Shown here: in pieces, positions 36,796 to 46,198 of the stretch
Layout of the letters: each line of letters starts with the position of its first letter
Position numbering within the stretch: the first letter of the stretch is position 1
Position numbers and translations under genes: made by a program
Notes under the pieces: generated by a model
Database searches by the model: none
Seen by the model: the letters and a program-made list of their open reading frames with translations, nothing else
Told to the model about the DNA's origin: nothing
Assembly (NCBI RefSeq): GCF_963931295.1
Contig: NZ_OZ007001.1
Span: forward strand, 620,001 to 684,000
Length of the DNA: 64,000 nt
Reading direction: 5' to 3'
Origin: an uncultured Mailhella sp.
GTDB lineage: Bacteria; Desulfobacterota; Desulfovibrionia; Desulfovibrionales; Desulfovibrionaceae

Positions 36796-37236
36796 CTATC
36801 GAAACACAGCGCCCTCCTGTTTCGCGCGTTCTTCAAAACGTGCGCAGCGCTCGCGCAATTCCGCATTCTCCTTCCACAAACGACGATTCTCCACCGAGAG
36901 TTCCCGGCGTTCGTCCTCCAGACGATCCAGCCGATTTTCCATTCTGGCGCAGCGCTCGCACGACGCGGCAGACTCCGGCGCTCTGGACTCCTCCGCCTGC
37001 GAGGCCTGCGCCCCCTCCGTCGTGCAGCCCGGACGCATGGGCCCCCTGCCCATGAGAAGCCATTCCAGCCCCACGCCGGTCTTTGAACAGATTTTTAGTA
37101 TGACGTCCACGTTGGGCAGATTTTCGTTCCGCTCATAAAAGCCCAAAGCTCCTTTGCTGATGCTGAGAATCCGGGCAAAGGCCTCCTGCGAAATGCCGCC
37201 CCGCGCCAGTTTTATGCGTTCTCCAAGAGTGTTCAT
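36796..37236 (-). CDS. XRE-family repressor with C-terminal coiled coil
   Basis: A 146-residue protein. Residues 1-65 form a Cro/CI-type helix-turn-helix (ERIKLARGGISQEAFARILSISKGALGFYERNENLP). Residues of about 70-145 are a linker and then a heptad-rich coiled coil (MENRLDRLEDERRELSVENRRLWKENAELRERC) that probably gives dimerisation; this layout resembles phage-type repressors of Desulfovibrio. It stands alone, and no other phage gene is visible, so it may be a remnant or a host regulator. The AT-rich region upstream (37240-37560) likely has its promoter and operator. Confidence 0.8.
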   Translation of the reverse strand: MNTLGERIKLARGGISQEAFARILSISKGALGFYERNENLPNVDVILKICSKTGVGLEWLLMGRGPMRPGCTTEGAQASQAEESRAPESAASCERCARMENRLDRLEDERRELSVENRRLWKENAELRERCARFEERAKQEGAVFR

Positions 37237-38773
37237 AGGACAAACAACGTTCTGACAGCCAACATCCTGTTTTGAACTTTATCCTGCATGGGGCCTTAAA
37301 CGGCTGCAAAAAGCATGAAAACAAGACGTTGGATAAAATTTTAAGTTTTGCCCTATAATTCTGCTTTACTTGAACAGAAAAATATTCTAAAAACAGATTT
37401 ACGGGCGTTTACTGATCGTATTGACATTTCGACTTTAACCGCTACGTGTGGGAATATCAACGTCCAAATCCCATGAGATTTGGCAAAAACAATGGCGCTG
37501 CAAGGTTTCCGTTATAACAATTTTTACTAATAAAGACAGATAGATACGGTTTTGTTTTTCCTTGCTGTCTTCGAGCGTCGTTCTGAGAATCTTCTCGGAA
37601 AAACGCGGCGGTCGTCGTTTGCGCGAGATCTGCGCAGACGTTTCTCGTGTCCGCAGGGAAGCTCCGCCCATCGCATGCTTTAACCGGCGGCTTTTTGCGC
37701 CCTCTCCGCACGCTTTGCGCAGCGGAAAAAAACGGCCGCCTCGGAGCCTTGACGCGCCCGCAGGCGGGCAGCATGACCTCGGACCCCAGTTCGGACGGCA
37801 ACGGCACGGCGCTTTTCACAACGCCCGTCGGTCTGCACCCGCCGCGCCTCCCCGTCCGAAAGCACCCCGCATTCCCCGCCCCTCTTCCCTGCTCTGCGCT
37901 TTGCGCAACATTCTGCTCTTCGCCGCTCGTCCGGTTTCGTTCCGGCGCACTCCTCTTCCGCCTCCGTTCTCAACCGTACCGTGCCTTTCCGGCATCGAAA
38001 CGCCCATGTTCCGCCGTTGAGCCGCGCGCCTCGCACCGCCTTGCCTGCGCCCATCGCCGCGCTCACGCTTTTGCGCCGCTCCGCGCCCTTGTCCGCACTT
38101 TCTTCCGCGCCCGCGTCCGCCACGGTTGCGGCGCTCATCCATGCCTCCGCTGCCGCGGTGTTTGCCGCGCCCTCTCCAGCCGCCCCTGCCGTGCCCGCGC
38201 CTCCCGCTTCGACGACGTTTTTTCCCATCAACGGCCTCTCCTTCATCGCCGCGCCGAGGTCGCCCGCTTCCGCAAATTCCCCGCACTTCGGCCCGCAACA
38301 GCCGCTCGCGCCTTTGTCCTCCGGCCAGTCTCACCCGCACAGGCCGCCGCAGATATCCGCAAGGCAGGTCTCGATGTTCCCTTTCCGCGAAAAAGTCGTC
38401 CGCTCAACGCCCGCCCGGTCGAAACGCCGCTCTCCGCCTTGTCATCACGCCCCGCACTTTGCTCCGATCCGCGCCGCATCATGCAGCTCCATCGCCTGCT
38501 TCTGCGACGCGCCGTTGCCGTTATCATCGCATCATCATTGAAAAAATACTTCCACAATCATTGTTTTTCCGTCGCCATGCATGCAACAGTTCGCCAAAAC
38601 GCCGACGCTTCTTTTTCGCCTCATCCGAAAACAGTTGATTTTCCCGAGTTCAACATGATAAAGAAACAGCGAACTCTCATTATCATGCTGTTGTTGCATA
38701 TGCGCGATTAGTATAACATACTTTTTAAAAATATCTTTTGTTTCAACAACATAAAAAATCCAGGGGCCTTTCG
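37237..38773. other. 1.5-kb spacer without a convincing gene
   Basis: The ends (37240-37560 and 38540-38770) are AT-rich and carry promoter-like sequences for the flanking genes, for example TTGATT, 16 bases, GATAAA near 38635. The centre (37600-38530) looks C-rich on the plus strand with frames in several phases but unnatural composition. It could be decayed sequence; no repeat-family member is seen. Confidence 0.5.
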
Positions 38774-39769
38774 ATGAAACACGCCTCTTTCACGGACGAA
38801 GAGAAAAAAAGACAGGTCATGGAACTGACCAGTCTTTTTCTGCACAAGCACTACGGCGAGAACAGCACGGAACTTCTGCTCGCCCACCTCGACGACGTGT
38901 TCAGCTGGGTAGGCGCGGCGGAACACGAATATTCGGCCGATCCCGACGTGGTGGCCAGCACCCTGCGCTCCTTTGCGGGCAAAGTGCCCCATTGCAATAT
39001 TTCCGACGAGCATTACGACGTCATTCAGCCCATGCCGGACATCTTCATCTGCTCCGGAACGTTGTGGGTGTCCACGTCGCCCGCGTCCGAAACGTATCTG
39101 CGCGTGCATCAGCGCATCAGCACCGTGTTCCGCTGGAGCGAAAAAGGCCCCCGATGCTGTCACCTGCACCTCTCCAATCCCTACGACGAAATGGATGAAG
39201 GCGACGTCGGATTCCCGGAAAAAATGTCGCTCGAATCCCGCCGCTACTTTCAGGAACAAATCGCACTGCAGAAAAAACAAATCGAGGAACAGCACGCCTT
39301 CATCGTTCACATGTACGTGGAAGACCTCTCCACCGGCCTGCACAACAGAAACAAATTCAATCAGGTATGCGAAAGCCTGCACGGCAGGGACTGCGGAAGG
39401 CTCGGCATTGCCTACTTCGATCTCAACGGTCTGAAGAAAACCAACGATCTGCACGGACATCAGGCCGGCGACGCGCTCATCCGGCGCACGGCCGAACATC
39501 TGCTGTGCCACTTCGACAAGAAAGCCTACCGCATCGGCGGCGACGAGTTCGTCGTCATCGACACCGAATCCGACAAGGACACCTTTCACGGCCTGGTGCA
39601 GGCCACGGCCCAGGCCATGCACAACGACGACATCTCCGTGGCCCACGGCGTTTCCTGGCGCTCGGAACACGGCAACATCGACGAACAGCTCAACGAGGCC
39701 GACAGAAACATGTATCTGGCCAAGCGCGAATTCTACGCCCGCTCGGAAAACAATCGCAGGCAGCGCTGA
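38774..39769 (+). CDS. Diguanylate cyclase (GGDEF) with SnoaL-like N-terminal domain
   Basis: A 331-residue soluble protein. The first 150 residues resemble a SnoaL/NTF2-type sensory fold (VMELTSLFLHKHYGENSTELLLAHLDDVFSW). A short helical linker (RRYFQEQIALQKKQIEEQHAF) leads to the GGDEF domain: YVEDLSTGLHNRNKFNQ, YFDLNGLKKTNDLHGHQAGD and the intact active site RIGGDEFV near residue 250. It should make cyclic di-GMP. No obvious RxxD inhibitory site is seen right before the active site. There is no membrane segment. The start MKHASFTDEE has AGGGG upstream. Confidence 0.88.
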   Translation: MKHASFTDEEKKRQVMELTSLFLHKHYGENSTELLLAHLDDVFSWVGAAEHEYSADPDVVASTLRSFAGKVPHCNISDEHYDVIQPMPDIFICSGTLWVSTSPASETYLRVHQRISTVFRWSEKGPRCCHLHLSNPYDEMDEGDVGFPEKMSLESRRYFQEQIALQKKQIEEQHAFIVHMYVEDLSTGLHNRNKFNQVCESLHGRDCGRLGIAYFDLNGLKKTNDLHGHQAGDALIRRTAEHLLCHFDKKAYRIGGDEFVVIDTESDKDTFHGLVQATAQAMHNDDISVAHGVSWRSEHGNIDEQLNEADRNMYLAKREFYARSENNRRQR

Positions 39770-40640
39770 ACCAAACGCCCTCCGCTCCGAAGACGGCCGG
39801 CTCCGGGGAGGCGGCCATCCGCGGCTTCCGCCGGAGCATGTCGCCCCGGAGTCTGCCTCCGCGCCCGACGTCGCGGGTTCGCGCCCGGAGTCATGAGCCT
39901 ATGCCCTACGTCGCGGGTCTCCGATCCCGCCGGGGGAAACGCCGTTCCTTCGTCCGTGCGTCGGCGTTCCCGGCCATGAGAAAGAACAGACTGCGGGGAA
40001 CGTTGGCACAACCGGGCCGCCCTTCCGCGGAACTGTCTCAGGCCCGGCTTTCCATGCCCTCGCAGGCGCCCGCTGCTGCGCATGGACGAAAACCTGGCCC
40101 GTCATCGCGCTTTCCGTCCTCCGAAAACACCGTTTCCGCCTTCCTCCGCGCCGGTGCTTGAACCGGCAGCCCTCCGCAAGGCGTCCTTTTTCCCTCTGCC
40201 GGCGGGGGAACAGCTGACGCAGAGCAAAAAGATTGCCGCAAAAGCATGTCTTTTCCCTCTCCCGCGTGAAAACAGCCGCGCCCGGTGCGCCGCATGACGT
40301 GCGTGTTCGATGCGCCGCACGGCAGAGACACATATGCCCTGCTCTATCCCCGGCTGCCATTCCCCCAGGCAGCGCAGACTGCGATTTCTCAAGCAGCGTG
40401 GGCGGTCTGCCGGACTCTTCGGGAGAAACGGCGTCGGCGCAGCCTGCGTTCTTCCGAACCGCCAGGAACATTCAGCGTGGGGACGTGGAGACATTTTTCT
40501 CGAACAGCGAGGGAATTTCACGGCGAGGGACTTCTCAGAACCCTGCCCCGCGCGTTCCGTCCTGCCATCGGAATATTCGCGCAGTAAAAGAACCGGCCAT
40601 GCGTCGCCCGCTGCTGCCATGCTTCCCCGTTGCAGAGCGC
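39770..40640. other. 0.9-kb spacer without a gene
   Basis: Between the GGDEF gene and the convergent ABC transporter. Frames on both strands are open but of unnatural composition. No repeat-family member or RNA gene is recognised. Confidence 0.5.
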
Positions 40641-40671
40641 AAAAAAGGCGGCGTGAAGCACGCCGCCTTTT
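40641..40671 (-). terminator. Terminator of the ABC exporter gene
   Basis: GGCGGCGTG and CACGCCGCC form a nine-pair stem around AAG, extended by A/T pairs. The minus strand ends in six T. It lies 25 bases after the exporter stop. Confidence 0.9.
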
Positions 40672-40695
40672 CCATACTCACATTGCAGCCGCAGG

Positions 40696-42510
40696 CTAGG
40701 CGACTTCTTCCGCCTTTTCCTCAACCTCGCCGTGATGAATGGGAGCCTTGAACTGCATGTTGTACAGCGTGCGGTACTGACCGCCCGGAATGGCCATGAG
40801 TTCCTCGTGCGTGCCGAGTTCCGCAAGATGGCCTTCGTGAATGACGGCAATGCGGTTGGCGTTCTTCACCGTGGACAGGCGATGCGCAATGACGAACACG
40901 GTCTTGTCGCGCATGAGGTTGTCGATGGCGCGCTGCACGATTTCTTCCGACTTGTTGTCCAGCGCGGACGTGGCTTCGTCGAGAATGACGATGGGCGCAT
41001 TCTTGACGAAGGCGCGGGCAATGGCCACGCGCTGCTTCTGGCCGCCGGAAAGCAGAATGCCGCGTTCGCCGATGTAGGTGTCCACGCCCTTTTCCAGCGA
41101 GTCGATGAACTCGGAAAGACAGGCGCACTGCAGGGCGCGCTGCACGTCTTCATCCGTGGCCGAGGGATTGCCGAGCAGAATGTTGTCCTTGATGGTGCCG
41201 TCGAAAAGGAAGTTGTCCTGAAAGACCACGGCAATGTGCTGACGCAGATCGTTGAGGCCGAAGTCGCGGATGTCCACGCCGTCTATCTTGATGCTGCCGC
41301 CGGTCACGTCGTAGAAGCGGGGCAGCAGGCTCACGAGCGTGCTCTTGCCGCCGCCGGAATTGCCCACAAGCGCCAGCATTTCGCCCACGCGCACGTCGAG
41401 ATTGATGTCGTGCAGCACTTCCACGCCCTTGGTGTAGGAGAAGCACACGTGCTCGAAGGTGACGTTGCGCTTCACGGCAGGCAGCGACACGGGATGTTCC
41501 TTTTCCGTGAGCGCCCTGGGACGTTCCAGAATCTGGAACACGCGGTCGATGGCCAGAAACGACTGCTGCACCGAAACCGCCACGTTGGTAATGTTCTTGA
41601 GCGGCGTATAGAGCATGAGCAGCGCGGTGATGAACGACACGAAGTTGCCGGCCGAAATGGTGCCCTGCACGATGAGCCAGCTGCCGAGCGCGATGGCGAG
41701 GCCGAGGCCGATGGAAATGACGAAGTGCATGAACGGCGTGATCCACGCGGTGCGGCGCGTCATGGCCACGGTAAGGGTGAACACGTCGTCGAGCAGGCCG
41801 TTGAAGCGCTTTTTCTGGCGATCCTGAAGGTTGTAGGCCGCGATGGTGCGGTTGCCGGAAAAGGTTTCGTTATAGGTGGTGTTGAGCTGGAACATGCAGC
41901 TGTTGTTGCGCGAAACCAGCGAGGTGAGCAGCTTTTTCACCTTGGTGAGCGGAGCCACGGCCACCACGAGAATCACGATGGCCAGAATGGAAAGCTGCCA
42001 CGAGTTGTAAAGCAGCACGCCGATGAGCGCGATGGAAGAGCAGATTCTGGTGATGAAGCTCTTCAGATTGCCGAGCAGACCGGAACAGGCGAGTTCGGCG
42101 TCGGAATTGAAGCGGAAGAGCACCTCGCCGGAGGTGGTCTTGTCGAAGTAGGAAGGCTCGATTTCCACGAGCTTTTCGTAGAGTTTCGCCTTGAGCCCCA
42201 GAGTAAGCTTGCCGCCCACCCACGCATTGAGATACGCGCCGCCGAAGTTCAGCAGGCCCTGCACCGTGGTGAAGCCCACGATGAGAATGGGAATGTACCA
42301 CGGCGATTCCATGCTCTTGCCCACCACGACCACGTCGGTATAGGGCTTGAGAAAGAGCGCAATGACGGCATCGAGACTGCCGACGGGCACGCAGATGAGC
42401 AGAGAAAGCAGCGCCATGGGCCAGAAAGGCTTGATGAACGGCCACATGCGCTTGTAGTTCCTGGCGAACTGGTTTTTCTCCATCATCTGCCTGACGTCAA
42501 TTTTTTTCAT
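40696..42510 (-). CDS. msbA: ABC exporter, MsbA/lipid-A-flippase type
   Basis: A 604-residue half transporter: six-helix membrane domain, then an ATP-binding domain with Walker A VGNSGGGKST near residue 395, signature LSGGQKQR, Walker B IVILDEATSALD and the switch AHRLSTVKNA. The layout and the start (MKKIDVRQMMEKNQFARNYKRMWPFIKPFW) resemble MsbA, which flips lipid A core across the inner membrane. The start is chosen for GGAAG and family alignment; an in-frame upstream ATG lacks support. It follows glmS by 120 bases on the same strand, so both may serve envelope synthesis. Other half exporters cannot be excluded. Confidence 0.82.
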   Translation of the reverse strand: MKKIDVRQMMEKNQFARNYKRMWPFIKPFWPMALLSLLICVPVGSLDAVIALFLKPYTDVVVVGKSMESPWYIPILIVGFTTVQGLLNFGGAYLNAWVGGKLTLGLKAKLYEKLVEIEPSYFDKTTSGEVLFRFNSDAELACSGLLGNLKSFITRICSSIALIGVLLYNSWQLSILAIVILVVAVAPLTKVKKLLTSLVSRNNSCMFQLNTTYNETFSGNRTIAAYNLQDRQKKRFNGLLDDVFTLTVAMTRRTAWITPFMHFVISIGLGLAIALGSWLIVQGTISAGNFVSFITALLMLYTPLKNITNVAVSVQQSFLAIDRVFQILERPRALTEKEHPVSLPAVKRNVTFEHVCFSYTKGVEVLHDINLDVRVGEMLALVGNSGGGKSTLVSLLPRFYDVTGGSIKIDGVDIRDFGLNDLRQHIAVVFQDNFLFDGTIKDNILLGNPSATDEDVQRALQCACLSEFIDSLEKGVDTYIGERGILLSGGQKQRVAIARAFVKNAPIVILDEATSALDNKSEEIVQRAIDNLMRDKTVFVIAHRLSTVKNANRIAVIHEGHLAELGTHEELMAIPGGQYRTLYNMQFKAPIHHGEVEEKAEEVA

Positions 42511-42630
42511 AGACAACTTCCGTTGAGGCGGGTTCAGGGAAAGCCGTCGCGCCGAAATCGCGCGCGGCACAGGATGTGGAAAGGCCATGGTAGCCCCTAT
42601 GGGCCGCCATGGCAAGAAATCTCTCCACCG

Positions 42631-44469
42631 CTATTCCACGGTCACGCTTTTGGCGAGGTTGCGCGGCTGATCCACGTCCTTGCCGAGGTAGTCCGCCATC
42701 TGATAGCTGAAAAGCTGGAGCGCAGGCAGCGCGAAGAAGCAGGAAATCACCGGATGCGCCGCAGGCAGCACCCACAGCTCTTCCACGGAACGATCCGGAA
42801 CCTTTCCGTTTTTCTCCTGCACGAGAGCGATGACTCTGCCCTGTCTCGCCAGCACTTCCTGAATGTTGGACTTCACCTTGGGAAAGAGCGCGTTGTCGAG
42901 CGCGAGCGCAAACGTGGGGAACTGCGGATCAATGAGCGCAATGGGACCGTGCTTCATTTCGCCCGCGGCGTAGCCTTCGGCGTGAATGTAGGAAAGTTCC
43001 TTGAGCTTGAGCGCGCCTTCCAGCGCGAGCGCGTGGCACTGACCGCGGCCGAGATAGAAGAAGCTGCGCGAAGAGGCAAAGCGCAGGGCGAGCTGTCCGG
43101 CCCGCTCCTGCATGGCCGGAAGCGCGGCCGAAAGCTTTTCCGGCAGCGCGTGCAGCGCGGCAAGCAGTTCCCTGTCGAACACGGCCGGCGTGCGGCGCTG
43201 CCCGTAGTAGAGCGCCATGAGCGCCAGCAGCACCATCTGACTGCACATGGCCTTGGTGGACGCCACGCTGATTTCAGGCCCGGCCTGCGTGTAGAGCACC
43301 ACGTCCGCCTCGCGCGCAATGGACGAGCCCACCACGTTGCAAAGACCGATCACCCGGCAGCCCTTTTCTTTGGCAAGACGCAGCGCGGCCAGCGTGTCCG
43401 CCGTTTCGCCGGACTGGCTGATGACCATCACCGCTTCCCCCGGCAGCAGAATGGGATCGCGGTAGCGGAACTCCGAGGCGATGTCGAGATCCGTGGGAAT
43501 GCCGCCCACGTTTTCCAGAAGCTGCTGTCCCCAGAGACCCGCGTTGTACGACGTGCCGCAGGCCACAATGTGCAGACGCGTGGGCACGGGAATGTCGTCG
43601 AGCTCCTGAAGGTGCACGGAAAGCGCGCCGTCGCTCCCTTCCATCACGCGGCCGGTGAGGCAGTCGGTGATTACGCGCGGCTGCTCCATGATCTCCTTGA
43701 GCATGAAGTGCTTGTAGCCGCCCTTGGCCGCGGCCTGCATGTCCCACGGCACATGGCTCACGCTCTTTTTCACGGGCGAAAGATCGGCCAGCGAAAACAC
43801 CTGCCATTTCGCGCCCTCGATGCGGGCCACTTCGCCGTCTTCCAGAAACACCACTTCGCGGGTGTAGGGCAGAAAAGCCGGAATGTCGGAAGCCACGAAG
43901 CATTCGCCCACGCCCACGCCCATGAGCAGAGGCGCGGCCATGCGCGCTGCGTAGATGACGCCCGGTTCCTCCACGCCCATCATGACCACGGCGTAGGCGC
44001 CGTGCGCGCGGCGCAGCGCGCGGGCAAAGGCCTCGCAAAGGCTCGGCGCGCTCTTGCGCTCCTCGCCGATGAGATGCGCCAGCACTTCGGTGTCGGTGTC
44101 GGAAAGGAAGGTGTGCCCCCTGGCGGACAGTTCGTCCTTGATTTCCTGAAAGTTCTCAATGATGCCGTTATGGATGATGGCGATGTCCCCATCCTGCGAG
44201 AGATGCGGATGAGCATTCTTCTCCACGGGCAGGCCGTGCGTGGCCCAGCGCGTGTGACCGATGCCGGAAGTGGCCAGAAGATAGGCGTTGTTTTCCAGCT
44301 TGGCCTCCAGTGCCGCCAGCTTGCCCGCCGCCTTCACCACCTGGAGGCGGCCCGCCTGCTCAAAGGCCACGCCGGAAGAGTCGTAGCCCCGGTATTCCAG
44401 ACGATGCAGCCCCTCCACCAGAAGGGGAACGGCAGGACGATGCCCGCTGTAGCCAATGATTCCGCACAT
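42631..44469 (-). CDS. glmS: Glutamine-fructose-6-phosphate aminotransferase (isomerizing)
   Basis: A 612-residue enzyme, full length. The N-terminal Cys (MCGIIGYSG) is the glutaminase nucleophile, with SSGVAF, GHTRWATHG and IHNGIIEN around it. Two SIS sugar-isomerase domains follow (ACGTSYNAGLWGQQLLE; SQSGETADTLAALRLAK; and near the end KELSYIHAEGYAAGEMKHGPIALID). It makes glucosamine-6-phosphate for peptidoglycan and LPS. glmU, a later step of the same route, is in this window at 52.5 kb. A promoter is readable just upstream. No glmS ribozyme is expected or seen. Confidence 0.96.
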   Translation of the reverse strand: MCGIIGYSGHRPAVPLLVEGLHRLEYRGYDSSGVAFEQAGRLQVVKAAGKLAALEAKLENNAYLLATSGIGHTRWATHGLPVEKNAHPHLSQDGDIAIIHNGIIENFQEIKDELSARGHTFLSDTDTEVLAHLIGEERKSAPSLCEAFARALRRAHGAYAVVMMGVEEPGVIYAARMAAPLLMGVGVGECFVASDIPAFLPYTREVVFLEDGEVARIEGAKWQVFSLADLSPVKKSVSHVPWDMQAAAKGGYKHFMLKEIMEQPRVITDCLTGRVMEGSDGALSVHLQELDDIPVPTRLHIVACGTSYNAGLWGQQLLENVGGIPTDLDIASEFRYRDPILLPGEAVMVISQSGETADTLAALRLAKEKGCRVIGLCNVVGSSIAREADVVLYTQAGPEISVASTKAMCSQMVLLALMALYYGQRRTPAVFDRELLAALHALPEKLSAALPAMQERAGQLALRFASSRSFFYLGRGQCHALALEGALKLKELSYIHAEGYAAGEMKHGPIALIDPQFPTFALALDNALFPKVKSNIQEVLARQGRVIALVQEKNGKVPDRSVEELWVLPAAHPVISCFFALPALQLFSYQMADYLGKDVDQPRNLAKSVTVE

Positions 44470-44503
44470 ATGAGGACTCCTGTTTCAGGGAAAATATATC
44501 GTC

Positions 44504-44532
44504 CTTATACTAGGGGAAGGCCCGGGGGGCAA
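44504..44532 (-). promoter_or_regulatory. Candidate sigma-70 promoter of glmS
   Basis: On the minus strand, TTGCCC (44532-44527), exactly 17 bases, then TATAAG (44509-44504). This is a good -10 and fair -35, about 35 bases before the glmS ATG. Confidence 0.5.
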
Positions 44533-44875
44533 GTACCGAGTGAAGACAAAATATTTCAGCATGTTGAAAGAGATTCCCGGGAGAAATCTCCACGCATTCC
44601 GTCTTCCTCGCCGACGAGCGCCGCCCCGCGCCTTTGCTTCTTCCGCAGGCGACGCTTTCTCCCTGCATCCGCCCCCGTCGCGCCTGTTCCTTTGCCTGCT
44701 GCGCCTTTTTCGCGCGGAGCAGGATTCCGCCGCATCCCGCGCTCATCCCTCTGCGTCCGCTTTTCCCACTCCCTCAAAATTTATCGCTGCGCCGAACGGC
44801 ATCATGCCTCCAGGCCTTCTCCCGCTCCCCGCAGCGTTGCGCCCTGCCCTTCTCCGGAACGTCGTCCGTCCGGCA
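44533..44875. other. Spacer upstream of glmS
   Basis: 343 bases with no supported gene. The plus strand looks C-rich. The terminator of the next minus-strand gene is at its right end. Confidence 0.45.
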
Positions 44876-44910
44876 GAAAAAAGACCCGCTCTCCGAAAAG
44901 AACGGGTCTT
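44876..44910 (-). terminator. Terminator of the Skp-like lipoprotein gene
   Basis: AAGACCCG (44881-44888) pairs with CGGGTCTT (44902-44909). On the minus strand the stem runs into TTTTTTCT. It is 22 bases after the stop. Confidence 0.88.
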
Positions 44911-44931
44911 TGTCATGACGCGGAAAAAACG

Positions 44932-45606
44932 CTACTTCGCGGCGGGAGCCTTTTCAGCGGGAGCCGCGGCCTTGGGAGCGGTGGCCTTGTCGGCAGGAGA
45001 GGCAGCCTTGGGATCCGCAGCCTTGGCGGAATCGGCGGAAGCCTTGTCGGCGGGAGCGGTGGCGTTGCCGGGTTCGGGCAGCGCAGGCTTTTCCAGAGAA
45101 GGAAGCTCGCCGAAGGTGGCGGGATCGGCGTCGAGAATGGCCTTCACGGCTTCCGTCATATCCACTTCGGGAGCGTAGGAAGGCATGACTTCGTCGCTGA
45201 ACAGACCAAACAGACCGTGCTCGGTCTGGCACTTTTCAAAGGCTTTCTTCATTTCGGTCTGCATCACGTTCATCACGTGTTCCTGATCCTGCTTGATGAC
45301 GTTCTGCAGGAAATAGACGCGGCTCTGCAGCTGCTTCTGCAAACGCTGCACTTCGGCCTCGTTCTTGTCCTTCTGCGCCTTTTCGACCTTCTGCTGAAGT
45401 TCGGTCAGAACGGCCATGGCCTTGTTTTCCAGTTCGCCGACGCGGGCTATGCCCTGCTTGCCGAGCTTCGTATCCTGATACAGCTTGGAAATCTGCACCA
45501 CGCCGAACTGAGGAACGGGCTTCTGGGGCTTGGCTTCTTCGTTGCAGCCGCCGAGCAGCGCCAGCATGGACACAAGGGCAAGAGCGGAAACTATGTTTCT
45601 GTTCAT
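44932..45606 (-). CDS. Skp/OmpH-like lipoprotein with Ala/Lys-rich tail
   Basis: A 224-residue protein. Lipoprotein signal LVSMLALLGGC with the lipidated Cys near residue 20. Residues of about 30-130 resemble the helical OmpH/Skp chaperone (FGVVQISKLYQDTKLGKQG, then a long helix with many Lys, Gln and Glu). The last 60 residues repeat Ala-Pro-Ala-Asp-Lys-type units and are probably an extended, cell-wall-contacting tail. The start MNRNIVSALA at 45606 is chosen since AGGAG is nine bases upstream; an ATG nine bases earlier abuts the ribosome site. A periplasmic outer-membrane-protein chaperone role is inferred; lipid anchoring is unusual for Skp. Confidence 0.75.
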   Translation of the reverse strand: MNRNIVSALALVSMLALLGGCNEEAKPQKPVPQFGVVQISKLYQDTKLGKQGIARVGELENKAMAVLTELQQKVEKAQKDKNEAEVQRLQKQLQSRVYFLQNVIKQDQEHVMNVMQTEMKKAFEKCQTEHGLFGLFSDEVMPSYAPEVDMTEAVKAILDADPATFGELPSLEKPALPEPGNATAPADKASADSAKAADPKAASPADKATAPKAAAPAEKAPAAK

Positions 45607-45894
45607 TATTGTCATCTCCTGTGGTGAAATATCCCGATCTCCGTAGCCGGAGCGGAAATGTCCTGAAAGAGATACGCTTTTTGCCCGTTCTCGGCAATGG
45701 GGCGAGACGGGGAAAAATTTTGCGCGCGGCAAAAACCCCGCCCTTGACACCGACGCCCGGCAAGAGCATTCCCAGCTTATGGGGAACGTTCAACGCATTC
45801 CCCCGAAGTTCGGCCTTCTTTCCCGCAAAGCGGCAAACGGCGCGCCCGCACGAAGAAGACCACACCAACGCGCCCCATACCTGCGAGGCTACGC

Positions 45895-46182
45895 ATGGCA
45901 GACCCCAGATCGGAAGCGGCCATAGAAAAACTGAGAGCGGAAATTGACGCCATAGACGACGAAATGCTCACCCTCGTGCGCCGACGCTTCAACCTGAGCC
46001 GCCGCATCATGACCGACGAACACCGCTACGGCATGCCCGTGGAAGTGTTCAGCCACGACAGAGAACAGCAAACCATCGACCGCCTGAAAAAACTCAACGA
46101 AGACTCCGACTGCCCCATGCGCAGCGCCCATATCGGCAACATCTGGCAAATGATCTTCTCCTGCACCCGCGTGGGCTGGTGA
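45895..46182 (+). CDS. Chorismate-mutase-like protein (AroQ fold)
   Basis: A 95-residue, all-helical protein with the AroQ pattern: EKLRAEIDAIDDEMLTLVRRRFNLSRRI, then DREQQTIDRLKKL and a final helix. The first active-site Arg, the second Arg cluster and the R-E pair are present. By my alignment to E. coli chorismate mutase, the catalytic Lys39 position is Glu (in DEHRYG) and the Gln88 position is Trp, so normal activity is doubtful. It would otherwise convert chorismate to prephenate. It stands alone, without other aromatic-pathway genes, and ends 16 bases before a long hairpin. Confidence 0.7.
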   Translation: MADPRSEAAIEKLRAEIDAIDDEMLTLVRRRFNLSRRIMTDEHRYGMPVEVFSHDREQQTIDRLKKLNEDSDCPMRSAHIGNIWQMIFSCTRVGW

Positions 46183-46198
46183 GAGAGGAAGATGTTAG

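Noticed and set aside
36796..37236. Active prophage
   Set aside because: Only a repressor-like gene is present; no integrase, structural or lysis genes or attachment sites were seen.
37680..38638. Several overlapping frames of 150-350 codons in the 1.5-kb spacer
   Set aside because: Composition is dominated by Arg, Ala, Pro and Ser or by Gly and Arg in all frames, without domains or ribosome sites.
44470..44540. glmS ribozyme or other riboswitch upstream of glmS
   Set aside because: The leader is only about 35 bases from a good promoter and no ribozyme core is visible; the ribozyme is known mainly from Gram-positive bacteria.
40732..45627. Plus-strand open frame of over 1600 codons
   Set aside because: It is antisense to the ABC exporter, glmS and the Skp-like gene, whose motifs are complete; it crosses terminators and promoters.
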